Positions 1-11,069 of a DNA stretch of 64,000 nt are shown here, one piece after another. The translations under genes and the position numbers were made by a program. The notes below the pieces were generated by a model. The model did not search any database and had not been told where the DNA came from. It saw only the letters and a program-made list of their open reading frames with translations. The stretch is from Chinchilla lanigera (lineage: Eukaryota; Chordata; Mammalia; Rodentia; Chinchillidae): positions 7,624,726 through 7,688,725 of the forward strand of contig NW_004955483.1 of the NCBI RefSeq assembly GCF_000276665.1, in the 5' to 3' direction. Numbering within the stretch: position 1 is the stretch's first letter; each line of letters starts with the position of its first letter.

Positions 1-76
1 CCCACCTATGAGCATATGAGGTTTTGAGGCTACATCTAACTACAAGCCATAACAATATTTATTATTTATATATGTC

Positions 77-142
77 AAATTTTACTTGCATCCCAAGAAT
101 AAATCCCACTTGATCATAATGAATGACTCTTTTAATATGATA
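77..142 (-). mobile_element. L1 ORF2 reverse-transcriptase fragment
   Basis: Read on the minus strand this piece encodes HYDQVGFILGMQ, matching the conserved [11 protein letters not shown] segment of L1 reverse transcriptase. The same motif occurs in the large L1 of this window near 60480-60515. Only about 65 bp are recognisable, so this is a decayed fragment with no coding capacity. Confidence 0.75.
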
Positions 143-283
143 ATTTTAATTCTTTTTAGGGAACCCTGGAGAAAGAGAACTCTTACTGCTATGAACCAGG
201 TTATTTTAATTGTTTGTTTCTTTGTTGGGTTGGTTTTGTTTGTTGTTTGTTTGCTTTTGGTTTGTTGTTTAGGAGGGGTGATT

Positions 284-554
284 GTTTGAATCGATACTGA
301 GGGTCAAACTGAAGGAGGGCCTTTGCACTGTGCTACATCCCCAGCCCTTTTTTATTTCTTTCTTTCTTTTTCCTTCCTTCTTTCTTTCTTTCTTTCCTTT
401 TTTATCTTTTCTGTTTCATGTTTGTTCTGTTTTGTTTTTGAGACAAGTTCTTGCTAAGTCATTTAATTACCCATGCTGTGCTTAAACTTGTGATCCTCTA
501 GCTTCAGCCTCTCAGAGTGCTAGGATTCCAGGCATGTACCACTACACCCAGCTG
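284..554 (-). mobile_element. B1-dID dimeric SINE
   Basis: On the minus strand a 7SL-derived B1 half (438-554, with the 'cctggaatcctagcactc' type box) is followed by an A-rich linker (a CTTT/TTTC run on the plus strand, 346-437) and a tRNA-derived ID half (about 284-345, 'gggctggggatgtagc'). The order B1 then degraded ID defines the B1-dID dimer known from several non-murid rodent families. Both promoter boxes are mutated, so this is an old copy. Confidence 0.8.
355..420. repeat. CTTT/TTCC pyrimidine-rich simple repeat
   Basis: Imperfect tttc/ttcc units derived from the A-rich linker of the surrounding minus-strand SINE. Confidence 0.75.
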
Positions 555-1058
555 ACTATTAGTTTTACAGTGATGCATGATCAGTTTCAGGTACCACCTC
601 ACAGAAAGGTGATTTTTTTTCCATGAAAGTGAAGGCAAATAAATGAAATCTGAGAAATAAAATAAAAATACATATGACATGGTTTGAAACCTGAATGTCA
701 TTTGAGCCTTATCTCAGAGCTATCCCTGAACTTTTCAAATGGGTAAGTCCATTTGCTTTCTTTCTTTTAAGTCATCACGGATCACTTGCAACAAAAAAGT
801 GTTCGCACTAATAAAGTTTTTCTGAGTCTTATCCTTTCTAAGGAGCATCACAGTCTCTTAATCTGTTCCTTAAATGCCATGTTTGTCATCTCAGTCAATT
901 TTATACTTTGATTTGCTCCATTAGAAATGAGCTCCACAACGTGCCTCCCAGAACTAAATCCAACACAAGTGTGACTTGAGAAGCAGAGTACATGTTGACC
1001 ATTACTGACATGGGTATGACAGTTCTATCCCTTCAACTTGATATTTCATGAGAAATGT
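555..1058. other. unannotated intergenic DNA
   Basis: AT-rich sequence with no repeat family, coding region or RNA gene that I recognise. Confidence 0.6.
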
Positions 1059-1436
1059 TGTGATAGTTAATTTTATTTGTCTGTTTGGCTAGCCTATATT
1101 AGCTACTTGTTTGCTCAAAACCCTCCCTAGGTGTGACTTTAGAGGATAGACTTGAAGTAAAGCAACTTAACCTTCATACTGGAAGAGAGGGGAAGTCATA
1201 TCCAATCTGGGGAAAGCTATAAGAGAAGACTGAATTCCCCATAAGAGGAAGGAACCCTGCCTCCAGACTTCTTTTAGACTCAAGATTGTAACATCAACTC
1301 CTGCCAATATTTCCAACCTGCCTGATTTCAGCCTCTACAATAACATAAGCCAATTCATATGTGTGTCTGGTGTGTACATACTGCACATATGTGTATCTTT
1401 TTGGTTCTGTTTTTCTCTAGAGAACTCACTGATACC
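1059..1436 (+). mobile_element. ERVL solo LTR, MLT2-like
   Basis: The piece begins 'tgtgatagttaattttat' and ends 'ctctagagaactcactgatac', the start and end I associate with MLT2 LTRs of the ERVL class. Between them lie 'gcctccagacttc', 'cagcctctacaataacataagccaattca' type text and a TG/TA-rich stretch at the expected places. Length (about 378 bp) is slightly short of the family norm. No internal ERV sequence follows, so this is a solo LTR. It would once have held a retroviral promoter and polyadenylation site; both are now decayed. Confidence 0.7.
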
Positions 1437-1736
1437 AAAAAAAATATTTTTTCCTTGGTTAGAGCTCTCAGGCAGTGGAGATACTTAGTTCTTGTACTTG
1501 CACAAAAATTTCCCTCTTATATTTTCTCAATTCATTGTTTTCAATTAAGCTCATTATATTTTACACATATACACACACCATGATTTTGATCAAATAAGAT
1601 ATTGTTGAAAAAGATGCCTTCATCTAGCATATTAATGAAGATTCCCAATTTGGGACTTATACACATTTGATAAGAAGGCTTTGATCTTTTTATCCTAGTA
1701 ATTAGGAAAGTGTTCATTAAACTATAACTTATACTG

Positions 1737-1860
1737 GAGCCCTGTTGGACACAACTGAGCTCCCATCAATCAGCATCCTATTGTGTGAGCTCTGGAGCCA
1801 GTTGTTAATCCACATAACAGGATTATCATCCAGCCCATACTGCTCTATCTCAGCTGCAAA
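1737..1860 (-). mobile_element. CR1/L3-type LINE reverse-transcriptase fossil
   Basis: The minus strand is open for about 43 codons and includes IEQYGLDDNPVMWINNWLQ and then NRMLIDGSSVV. This is the pattern of CR1-superfamily (mammalian L3) reverse transcriptases just before their SGVPQGS motif: a glycine-rich turn, W(I/L)xxWL, an R-rich position, then (I/V)NGxxS. L1 and L2 do not have this spacing. Preservation of an open frame is surprising for so old an element and may be chance. Confidence 0.55.
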
Positions 1861-2869
1861 AACATTATAAAGGTTTCCAACTTATTTTCCAGCAGAAATA
1901 AAGCAGCTTACATTCACAAATATCTTACATTCACAAATCATCTGTATATGCACATATCCATACTCTCATCTTTCATTCTAAAAATTCATATAAAAAATAG
2001 TTGCTTTGACATGAATTGTTGTCTATAAATACATTCTGACTCTATCTTGTCACTGTTTTCTTTTGTGAAGTATCTCACAAACAATACATCTAGAATTTTG
2101 CTAGAATCAACTTACAGGCAATAATAAGCTTAGATTCCACGTTTGTACTCATTTTTGGAAGTAGGATCTCACTCAAATTTTAGAAATATTGTCTCTATGA
2201 TTGTGTCTCCAAATTCTTTCATTACTTTGCAGAGTATCTGATCAAAAGATGAACAGTTTTTGCTTATTTGAAAAACCAACGTATTTCTCACATGTTTGGA
2301 TTTCAGCTCCAGTTTGTGTTAGTTTCACTCTTTCCATCTTAACTGTCTCCCTCCTTGGTAAAGAAGACAAAGAAGATAGGATTAAGCAAGAAGGCAAACT
2401 ACCAGAAAAAGGTACTATAAAAATAAAATAGATTAATGATTTTTATCTTATTTCTATTAAAAAGTACATAAAATCTGGTGACCAAAACATTAAAACTTCT
2501 AAAGATAAATTAGCAAAGGACATGAATAATAATCCATGAAAGAAGTAATATAGCTGGATCACAAACCATGAAATAGTTTGTAACTTCAAAATATTACAGT
2601 AAATAGAAGTTAACACAAACAAGCTTTGTCTATCAGATTAAATTTTTTTAAAAAACATAAATGTATAGTGTTAATGCTAAAGTTATCATTTGTATATGCA
2701 TATATCCATATATTGCGTGATGACATGTATTGATAATATAACTTGTTAATGTCTTTTGCAAAACTATGTATTAAGATTTACAATGTCATTATTAAACTTT
2801 TTAAATTCTGGGACATGTATAGTTACCAAAATCTGTATCACATATTTATTAATAAAGATACATACAACT
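1861..2869. other. unannotated AT-rich DNA
   Basis: No repeat family is recognised. A pyrimidine tract ending in cag at about 2214 precedes an open stretch to a 'gaaaaaggtac' at about 2414, which superficially resembles an exon. The translation (rich in S, V, L, then K/E) matches no protein I know. Confidence 0.5.
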
Positions 2870-2962
2870 GGGCCAGGGGTATAGCTGAGTGGCACAAGCA
2901 CCTGCTTGGCAAGCTCAAGGTCCTGAGTTCGATTCCCAGTACCAAAAAATATATATATATAC
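2870..2962 (+). mobile_element. ID SINE (older copy)
   Basis: A tRNA-Ala-related body carries box A 'tagctgagtggcacaagc' and box B 'gagttcgattcc', then 'cagtacc' and an A/TA-rich tail. It differs from the youngest ID copies at several sites. The 'atacaac'-like flanks suggest a degraded target duplication. Confidence 0.85.
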
Positions 2963-4726
2963 AACCGCTGTAAGCAAGAAGAGGCACACAAAACAAATTT
3001 TATAGCTCATCACTATAATGTACTACTACATACCCATTACAATGATAGTTACTAAAAATAAGCTATAGAAAATGCATATAATTTTTAGTTTAAAAATAGA
3101 AGATATGTGTATTTTAAAGTAAAAACTATATAATAAAAAGTCAACATAATTATTAGAAAATACACTAAAACAATTACAATTATGAAACACTGGGTACTAA
3201 TTTTCTTTCCTCATTCTTTAGATTTCTGTTTTCTAAATTTCCTAGGAAGATTCAGAATAAGTCAATTTGCATAGTGAAGAAAAATTATGAAAGCAATTAC
3301 ATTTTCAGATACTCTATTTTAAACAGAAAAGAGATAATGAATCAGTCAATCACTTTGTGATCTATAAGACCTAATAAAAGCTCACCTCCTGTCTACTCCC
3401 TTCTATCTGTTACAGGTTCTTTACAGACATACATAAAAGCATTGTGTCTACTCCTCAGAAGGTTATCACTCAAGATTTCCAGTCATAAATTAATGACTAA
3501 ATCACAGCTAGCTGATTACACAGCCTTCAGCATAGAATGCATCAGTTTTGCTGAGATGGGGAACAGAAGAAAGAGAAAAGGTGCCATATATAAAACATTC
3601 AACCTCTTCACTACTGAGATACATCCCTGAGAATGCTGGCCCAGGATTTGTGTAAATCCAGTCTGTGTCAATACATGCTTAACACTTTGGATTCCTTTTA
3701 TGAAGGTCACACTCTCAGGAATAATACCATTCTATCCTCACTGTGCCTGAGAAAAGCCATTTCAACTTGAACTTTACATTATGTTAAAGGTACCTTTGAG
3801 CATTCCTCCAGGTATCCAGATAAAAACTGATATCAGATGGTCTGTATTACAAAATATTGAAACACATGGTATGAAGTGAGAGAGTGAAGAGCAATTTTTA
3901 TAGGGAAAAATGCCAGACACTATAATCCTAATGTCTGGCATTTATTATTTAAATGCATTGAGATAATTGTGGCCATTTGCCACACTTTGAGAAATGAAAG
4001 TATTCCAGATCTACTCCTTAGAGCTAGGATAAGGCGTACAAAGGGTAGACACACATGACGGGCGAAGGCCACAGGCAAGAGGGAACTTCCCTCACAGTTA
4101 TCCGAGAAAAGCACAAGCTAAAGAATTAAAATGAGGTTGAAGGACAGGAGGGTTGAGACTCACACTGAACTGTGGGGTGAATCACAGGTAAAATGCCTAG
4201 CGAGCAGCATGGGCTACACAATCAAGTGAGGTTCCAAGCACGGAGGAGAAAAGGCAAAATCAACCTGGAAAGGAAGTCCATTGGTCCTGGCATATAGAGA
4301 GACTTTCTTTTTGTTCTTTAAAGGCTCAGTACTGGGATTAAGGAGAAATAACTAAAATTATCATTCACATGTTAAATAAAATAAATTCATTATGTTTCCA
4401 TTCCCAGTAATGGACTGGTAGGTAACTGTAGACATTTTCTTTTAATGAGGGAAATAAACTATAGAGTATAAACTTATGAATTGTATGAACTAATGTAAAT
4501 AGTTCTGGAAACTTCTCCAACACTACTCATTTTTTATTCTTCTCCTGTAAAAGCTGGCTCCCTAACTCCATTCTGCTTCCAAAAGTGGATGATACAGGCT
4601 CCTAATTAAGAAGTTAACTAATGCAAGAACTGATACAGCTGTAACTGTGATTTCAGTGTAGTTCTGAAGTTTCACCTAATTCAGAAAATGCTACATGAAT
4701 TTGTATCTTTGAACAGAGTAGTTCAG
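2963..4726. other. unannotated AT-rich DNA
   Basis: No coding exon or recognised repeat is seen. Apart from the hairpin at 3908-3943, nothing structural stands out. Confidence 0.5.
3908..3943. repeat. perfect 12-bp inverted repeat (hairpin)
   Basis: The arm 'aaatgccagaca' (3908-3919) is perfectly complementary to 'tgtctggcattt' (3932-3943) across a 12-nt loop. No poly-T terminator or known RNA gene features flank it. Confidence 0.8.
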
Positions 4727-4765
4727 CCTTCTAGGGCTGCTATCATAACATACCAGATCCAAATG
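4727..4765 (-). mobile_element. MaLR LTR, outer part interrupted by L1
   Basis: 'ttctagggctgctatcataacatacca' type text is the beginning of a minus-strand MLT1/MST-class LTR. The rest of this LTR resumes at 5470, after an inserted L1. Confidence 0.65.
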
Positions 4766-5038
4766 TTTTGCTGCAAATGATACAACATCATTCTTTTTTA
4801 TGGCTTAGTAATATTCACTCATCTACATATACCATATTTTCTTTACCCATTCCTCTGTTAATGGACAGCTGACTGGTTGATGTTGTATCTTAGTTCTTAA
4901 GCATTGTGCAGCAATAAATATGAGCTTGCTGTATGCTAATTCCATTTCCTTTGGATCGATACCCAAAAGTAGGGTGTCTAAATTATATGGAAGATCAATT
5001 TGCTGTTTTTTGCAGAACATTCATAACGTCCTCCATAT
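4766..5038 (-). mobile_element. inverted 5' part of a twin-primed L1 (ORF2 3' end)
   Basis: The minus strand corresponds to the last part of L1 ORF2. It encodes LLGIDPKEMELAYSK, an 'aqcLRTKIQHQP' type segment and EEWVKKIWYM, the well-known order at the ORF2 C-terminus. It is directly followed by plus-strand L1 3' UTR (to 5455). An inverted 5' half joined to a direct 3' half is the signature of twin priming during target-primed reverse transcription. Confidence 0.75.
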
Positions 5039-5161
5039 GAAGAAGTAGGAAAATAGGTAATCAAACAAAATTAGATAGGCATAGTAAGTTCTACTGCTCT
5101 ATAACACAGTAGGGAGAACTATTTTGCAGAATGACCTGCTTTATATTTTATGAATATCTAG

Positions 5162-5455
5162 AAGAAAGAGTTCAAAGTCTCCAAACACAGGGCTGATGAC
5201 ATAGCTCAGGGGTAATTCTAAGAAGATAGAAACATTAACTGCCTTAATTGATCAGCCTAGATTGTCTACATGTATTGCAATTAACACTGTATCCATAAAT
5301 ACGTATAATTATTACATGTTAATACAAATTTTTAATGTTAAGGAAACTAAAATGTTAACTATCCTGATTGATCATTACACACACAGAATACACATACCAA
5401 ATTACCAAACTGTACCCCATAAATTTGCACAATTAAAATAATAATTTTTAAGGGT
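5162..5455 (+). mobile_element. L1 3' UTR, direct part of the twin-primed insertion
   Basis: It contains two tandem versions of the old L1 3'-terminal module: 5222-5333 ('attaactgcc' to 'aattttta') and 5350-5455 ('ttaactatcctgattgatca' to 'aataattttta'). Both carry the 'gtaccccataaat' or 'gtatccataaat' block before the A-rich end. Orientation is opposite to the ORF2 segment at 4766-5038. Confidence 0.7.
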
Positions 5456-5469
5456 GAAAAAATTAACAA

Positions 5470-5808
5470 AGTAACAGAAGCTGACTAGGTTATAAATAAT
5501 ACAGTTTAGTTTATCACAATTCTGGAGACTGAAAAGTGCGAGATTAAGGTGCTGACAGAAGCAGTATCTGATGGAGGCTTGTTCTCTGATTCATAGATGG
5601 TGCATTCTCCCTGTGACCTATCCTCACATAGTGGAATAAGCAATAGTTCCTCTGGATCTCTTTTATACAGACACTGTTCATACAGTAGGGTTTTGTCCTC
5701 ATAGTTTAACCACCTCTAAGAACTCACCTCTCAACACCTATCATTATGGGGTTTAGAATTTCAACATATGAATTTTTGACAGGCACACACAACATTGAGA
5801 CCAAAGCA
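5470..5808 (-). mobile_element. MaLR (MLT1/MST-class) LTR, main part
   Basis: From 'aacagaagctgactaggttataaataa' type text through 'cacaattctggagactg', 'gattcatagatgg', 'ctcacatagtgg' and 'tttcaacatatgaattttt' to 'ccaaagca', the order is that of a reversed ERVL-MaLR LTR. Together with 4727-4765 it forms one LTR split by the L1 insertion. Confidence 0.75.
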
Positions 5809-6079
5809 TCAGGCATCAGAATTAAATGCCCCAGATATAAAACAGCCTGCTTCAAATGATTCAACATTGGCTTCTAGGTCTACTTTGAGTGTGTGATTTT
5901 TTTCTGTCACAACTGCATAGGGTTCTCATGTTGAGTTAATAGTGTTTTTCAGGACCTCTCAATGTCTTCAAACATATAGATTTATTATATGTATTGGAAA
6001 GCAATGAAAATGTTAGTCTCACAAATAATGGGGCAGCCTGACAACCTATGTGTGTTGATGGGATGCAATGGGAAGAAAA
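5809..6079. other. unannotated DNA
   Basis: No feature is recognised. Confidence 0.5.
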
Positions 6080-6308
6080 GTACTGGCACTGTGTTCTCAC
6101 CTTTGAAAAGGAACAAACAAAAGAGAACAGAAAGAAAAATGGAAACAAAATTTTGTAGGCAAAGAGGGGAAGAGGGGTTGAAGAGAGGGGAGGAGAATGG
6201 GAGGAAAAAAAGAATCAAGATATGATATGTACAGGTACAAAGTACCTATGATGAATGTGGTCATTATGTATATCAAAGAGCACCAATAAAATTAATTTTT
6301 AAAAAAAA
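6080..6308 (+). mobile_element. L1 3' UTR with polypurine tract and A-tail
   Basis: A purine-rich tract (6159-6212, rich in gaggggaag units) is followed by 'tatgatatgtacaggtac', a 'gcaccaataaaatt' polyadenylation-like block and an A-run at 6299-6308. The polypurine tract plus terminal polyA is typical of rodent L1 3' UTRs. No ORF2 precedes it, so it is 5' truncated. Confidence 0.6.
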
Positions 6309-7514
6309 GCTTATCTTGAGTTTAATCATGGGGAAATAATCAGACAAATTCAAATTCAACCAGACAATCAAATTTGACCTTTCAAAAATGGTCATGTAAT
6401 AAAAGACATAAAAACTAACAGGGGAAATATTCCCAGTTAAAGAAAACTGAATAGCTATATCAACTAAATGTAATATATTATCCTCACTCATACCCCTAGA
6501 TTGAAAAGAAAAAACCAAAGTACACTGTAAGGAAAATTAAGAAATCTAAATATAAACAGGATATTTTACTTATGGATACCCTATCAGTGATAAATTTCTT
6601 AGCTAGGATAATTTATTCTGTTTTATGTATACAAATACCTTTGTTCTTAGAGTAGACATCCTGAACTACATATACATATATTTACATGGAATATATTTAG
6701 GGGGACTAACTAGGCAACATGTTAACAATTAATGGATAGCATATGAGAACATTAGTGGTTACAGTTCCTGTCATCCATTCTATTTATCTATAGGTTTTTA
6801 ATTTCCAAAATTACGTTAAGAAAAAGACCTGCAAAATCAGAACATAATTCTGTGATATAGTGGAAGTAGCTTACAAAGTCTAAAAACTGGGTTTTCTATA
6901 CTAATCCCACACACATATGATGGTGACAGATAACCTAAATTTTTGGGACTGCAAAATGACCTGGGTGGACTGAAAGATTGTCAAGGCCCTTTCCTGCAGA
7001 ATGAGTATGTGTTTAACAATAAACAATTACATACCTACACATGTGACTGTATCTTGACATATGTAGACAGCATAATAAAATTGCTGTTTCTCTTCATAAA
7101 CTCATTCCCTGGTAATTTCCTAATTTATAAGATATCCCTTCACAGTACCTTGGCTACTTTTGTATGTTAAATAATATTAGCCTATTTGACACTAAAGTTA
7201 TGTTTCTTGTCCCAAGAGCCAGATCTCTTATTACCTTTATAAAAAACATAATTCTATACAAAATAGCACAAACAGAAAATGGAATCAAAAGAGAAAATAG
7301 AGGAGATAGTGGGACAAGAAGAAAGGAGGGAATAGATGAAAAAGATGAAGGACAGAGAAGGAAGAAAGGTGGACAGTGGGTGGAGAATTCAAGCTGAGGA
7401 TACTTCAAATGAGTGTATATTTTAACATCAGAGTCTGATTATCCTTAACATCAGGGATAAAGCTATCTAACATAAGAAATCAAGACAGAAAGCAAATAAA
7501 ATAAAAAATAGAAT
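6309..7514. other. unannotated AT-rich DNA, possible L1 5' flank
   Basis: No coding exon is recognised. A purine-rich stretch (7260-7390) could be L1 5' or 3' UTR material belonging with the old L1 that follows, but I cannot assign it. Confidence 0.45.
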
Positions 7515-8555
7515 ATGACAAGATGAAGAACCAAAATGCAACTCTAAATGCCCAGCCCACCCAGGACAAATCCAGAACACAAAGAGATAGAAGAAATCAG
7601 AAGTTAACCACTGAAACTTTCTGAAATGATAGCAGCAGAAGTAAAAAAAAAAAATGGAAGAAGCCATAGAAGAAATAATATCTCAGATACAAAAAGAAAC
7701 GACAATGAAAATGAAAGAAATTAAAGTAGACACAGGTAAAAGATAGAGCAGGTTAGGAAAATGATGGAAATCATGAATGCCCAACATAAACAAGAAATGA
7801 AATCAATGAAACAGATTCAAGCAGGAGAAATCCAGGAGATTACAAATTCCACTGAAATTGTACCTAAGAGATTCAGTGAAGGTGAGGATAGAATATTCCT
7901 AGAAGACAGGAATGTGACTAGTGACCAGGAAAAGAAAGATATCTTAAAAATAACAAGGGACCATGAAAAATCAATCCAACAGTTATAAAATGAAGCATAA
8001 AGAACAACATAAGATTGACTGGAGTCAGTGAGAAAGCTGGAGACAGTGCAAACGCCATTAAAAAGCTCTTCACAGAAATAAGGAAGGAAAACTTCCCAAA
8101 TATGGATAAAGAATTTGACATACAAATAAATGAAGCATAGAGAACTCCAAATAGCCATGACCAAAATAAATCTACAACAAGGCACATAATAATCAAGATT
8201 CCAGAAACTCAAAACAAGAACAAAATATTAAAAGAAGCTAGAGAAAGGAAATGAATCACCTATAAGGGATAGCCCATCAGAATCACAGTAGACTTCTTAA
8301 CACAAACCCTGAACTCAAGGAAAGCCTGGAGTGAGGTATTTCAAGCCCTAAAAGCAAACAATCTTCAACTTAGATTGATGCACCCCACAAAACTTTCACA
8401 TTTAACAGAGAAAAAAATACTTCCATGACAAATGACAAATGACCACTAAACCAGGTCTACAGAATGCTCTGAAGGATATATTAGAAAGAGATAATGAAGA
8501 CCACGAACACATGAACACAAACAGAAAGAAACTGCCAAGCAGGGCAAGCAATTAA
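7515..8555 (+). pseudogene. decayed L1 ORF1 (RNA-binding chaperone), old copy
   Basis: An ATG at 7515 opens MTR followed by TGA, where the large L1 of this window has MTRRRTK, so the fourth codon is a CGA-to-TGA stop. Further pieces align with that L1's ORF1: the coiled-coil region (7760-7985, with QEKKDILKITRDHEKSIQQL), the RNA-recognition block near 8010-8230, and the C-terminal domain to a stop at about 8553. L1 ORF1 proteins form coiled-coil trimers that bind L1 RNA. Many stops and frameshifts make this copy non-coding, and it is more diverged than the 57.6-kb copy. Confidence 0.75.
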
Positions 8556-8599
8556 ACAGAGGGGATAGACAAGAAACCAACAACAGGAAATTTTTTTTC

Positions 8600-9314
8600 T
8601 TTCCAAAAAGAAATTCATAGATTGAAAGTTAAAGGATGGAAAACAATACTCCATGCAACACGAACCCAGGAAAAAGCAGGGGTAGCTATTCTATTTGCAG
8701 ACCATGTAAACTTTAAGCCAAAACTTATCAAAAGAGACAAGGCAGGTCACAACATACTTGTTAAGAAAAAATTCTGAAACAAAAGATAACAACCATAAAT
8801 ATATATGCACCAAGCACAGACACATTCAAATACATGAAACAAATACTAACAGACATGAATAACCAAATAAGCACTAACACCATTGTAATGGGGGACCTTA
8901 ATACCCTACTCTCACAAATAGGTCAACTAGAAAAAAATCAACAAAGATATATCAGAATTAAACCAAGCCTGTGAAAAAAATGGATTTGGTAGTTGTCTAC
9001 AGGATGTTCCACCCCAAAACATCAGAACACACATTCTTCTCAGCTGTACATGGGACATTCTCCAAAACAGACCACATACTAGCCCACAAAACATGTTTAA
9101 ATAAATGTAGAGGAACGGAAATCATTCCTTGCACACTATCTGACCATAGAACAATGAAATTGAAAGTCAACAACAAAAGCAATCTCAAAAACTACACCAA
9201 CACATGAAAATTAAGCAACACACTTCTGAACAACCAATGGGGCACAGAAGAAATTAAACATGAAATTACACAGTATATACAATTAAATGATAATGCCAAC
9301 ACAACATACTGAAA
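8600..9314 (+). pseudogene. decayed L1 ORF2 endonuclease region, 3' side missing
   Basis: The sequence matches the endonuclease part of ORF2 in the L1 at 58.8 kb: 'agattgaaagttaaaggatgg', 'gcaccaagcacagacac', a GDLN-type 'ggggaccttaata', then EHTFFSAVHGTFSKTDHILA at about 9028-9087 and a CTLSDHRTMKL segment (the SDH catalytic region). About 150 bp of the ORF2 N-terminus are deleted relative to that L1. Similarity stops near 9314, with no reverse transcriptase, 3' UTR or A-tail. A 3'-less L1 cannot arise by ordinary target-primed insertion, so a later deletion or rearrangement is inferred. Confidence 0.75.
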
Positions 9315-9469
9315 CATGTTGTTTTCTTGTATTTTTAAATAAGTAGGAATATCAAGTATATGCTTTTAATTTTGAAGCTTCTCTTTTGTCCTACTTTATT
9401 TTTTTAGGACTCAAACCTTTTATAATAACTAGCCTTCATTGAATACATAGTGAGATCGAAGAGCTGTTG

Positions 9470-9885
9470 TTCAGACTTTTTTTACATTTTTAAATTTTAT
9501 TGGTGCTTTTTTATTTTAAATAGAAAAAAGCAAGAAATAACAACAAAACAGTTTCAAAACAGGCTAGTAGGACAGTAACAATAATCAACCATTGCATAGT
9601 GTTACATGCACAGTAGTTGTTCAGAGTAAAAGATATAGGCATGAAACCTTGTCCAGAAAATTATTAGCACAAAGCATTCCCCTCAGTGAACCAAGAGAAA
9701 ACAGCTGTTTAACTATCTTAACTGCCTTGTGTATGTATGTATTTTTTCCTTTACCCTTCCTTCCTTTCCCCTTTCTCTTATCACAGTTTTTCATTTCTTT
9801 TGAGCAGTTTCTTCCCTATTTACAATGTCTATTGTGCATTTTGGATCTTGTTTACTGTTTCAGATTCTCACACTAATGAGACAAT
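9470..9885 (-). mobile_element. L1 3' UTR, antisense
   Basis: On the minus strand an A-rich end preceded by 'gcaccaataaaattt' (complement of 9480-9510) and a polypurine tract (complement of the cttccttcctttcccc run at 9755-9782) reproduce the architecture of the L1 tail at 6080-6308. The upstream boundary is uncertain. Confidence 0.5.
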
Positions 9886-10943
9886 AAAAATATAAGAAAA
9901 CAACTCAAAAACTCACTACTAAAAAATATTGCTCTAATAATATTTATACTTATATATACTCTCACACATTCTGATTTTTTTAGCCATGGCCATGATTTAT
10001 CATCTTTTTAATTTTTTTAATCTTAAATAGAAAAAACTTCATGCAAAAATATTTATTATTTACCTTTGATATTTAAAAACATTCCAAAGTTCTTATCAAC
10101 TGAATTAATAATAATATTGACCCTCATAAAATGACTCTGTAGCTGAAAAGTTTTTAAAATAGAAAAAACTACAATAAATTATATGAAAGTGTTGTCATTC
10201 TTCCATGATCAGGGTGATTCAGTTGGCTTTTTATCGTTCTTAGTGACTTGTATAGAAGTTGCCAGGAATCTACTAATAACAGTTTTTTGGGTTTTTTTTA
10301 TTTTAACATATGATTACTTAATTGCCCTGATAAGACAAACCGTTGTGGCAGAATGAAATTTTACTCTATACTGCTCTTAGCCAAGGGAGTAAAGCCTACT
10401 CTCCCTTCTAATATCACCTACTTTATGTTCCACCTATTTTCTTCAACTATACAATCACCAGAAAAAATAAAAGACAAAAGGATATTTTTATTCATTCACA
10501 TTAACATTATGGCCTTTGCAATAGCACAAATGCAGTAGAAGTGAGGATTTACTATTAAATTATGGCAGTCCATTTAAAATGGCATTAAGCACACTCACTC
10601 AGAAGAAAAGCATAGTACAGCAAAATTTTGTTTGAGTTTCTGCTCCTCCCTGTGGGCCAGTGTGGACCCAGAATCTTGTCTAAAATAGCCAAAAAGGGTC
10701 CATCCAACCACGTACTCGATATCACTAAGGGTTTTAGTAAGACAGAGAGAGGAATGTTAAAATCCAGTACTGAAATAAAGCATACAAACACACACTAATG
10801 GAAAACCAATAGTAGAGATTGTACAGTGTTTGCTACCGTCAGCATCCAATTCCTCCTCCATTCAACAAATGACCCCTCCCCACCCCAATCAGAATCTTCC
10901 AGAGTATGATACTTTTCTTCTGCATGTACCTAACTTGCTCTAG
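9886..10943. other. unannotated AT-rich DNA
   Basis: No exon, RNA gene or repeat family is recognised. Confidence 0.5.
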
Positions 10944-10958
10944 AATAACTGCAGCATG

Positions 10959-11054
10959 GGGGGTGGGGATTTAGCTCAGCGGCAAAAGCGCCTGCTTGGC
11001 AAGCTCAAGGTTGTGAGTTCGATTCCTGGTACCGGAAGAAAAAATAAATAAATA
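10959..11054 (+). mobile_element. ID SINE, young, with perfect target duplication
   Basis: The tRNA-derived body has box A 'tagctcagcggcaaaagcg' and box B 'gagttcgattcc', then 'ggtaccgg' and an (AAAT)n tail. It is flanked by a perfect 15-bp duplication 'aataactgcagcatg' (10944-10958 and 11055-11069). Intact pol III boxes and undamaged duplications indicate a recent L1-driven insertion. Confidence 0.95.
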
Positions 11055-11069
11055 AATAACTGCAGCATG

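Noticed and set aside
5193..5216. Extra ID SINE from the phrase 'gggctgatgacatagctcag'
   Set aside because: Only about 24 bases of an A-box-like match with no body, B box or tail; most likely chance within the L1 3' UTR region.
10959..11030. tRNA gene with good A and B boxes (also at 2870, 26463, 42166, 42581, 55338)
   Set aside because: The bodies do not fold into a complete cloverleaf that I can trace, they have A-rich tails and target duplications, and they recur as a family. They are ID SINEs, not tRNA genes.
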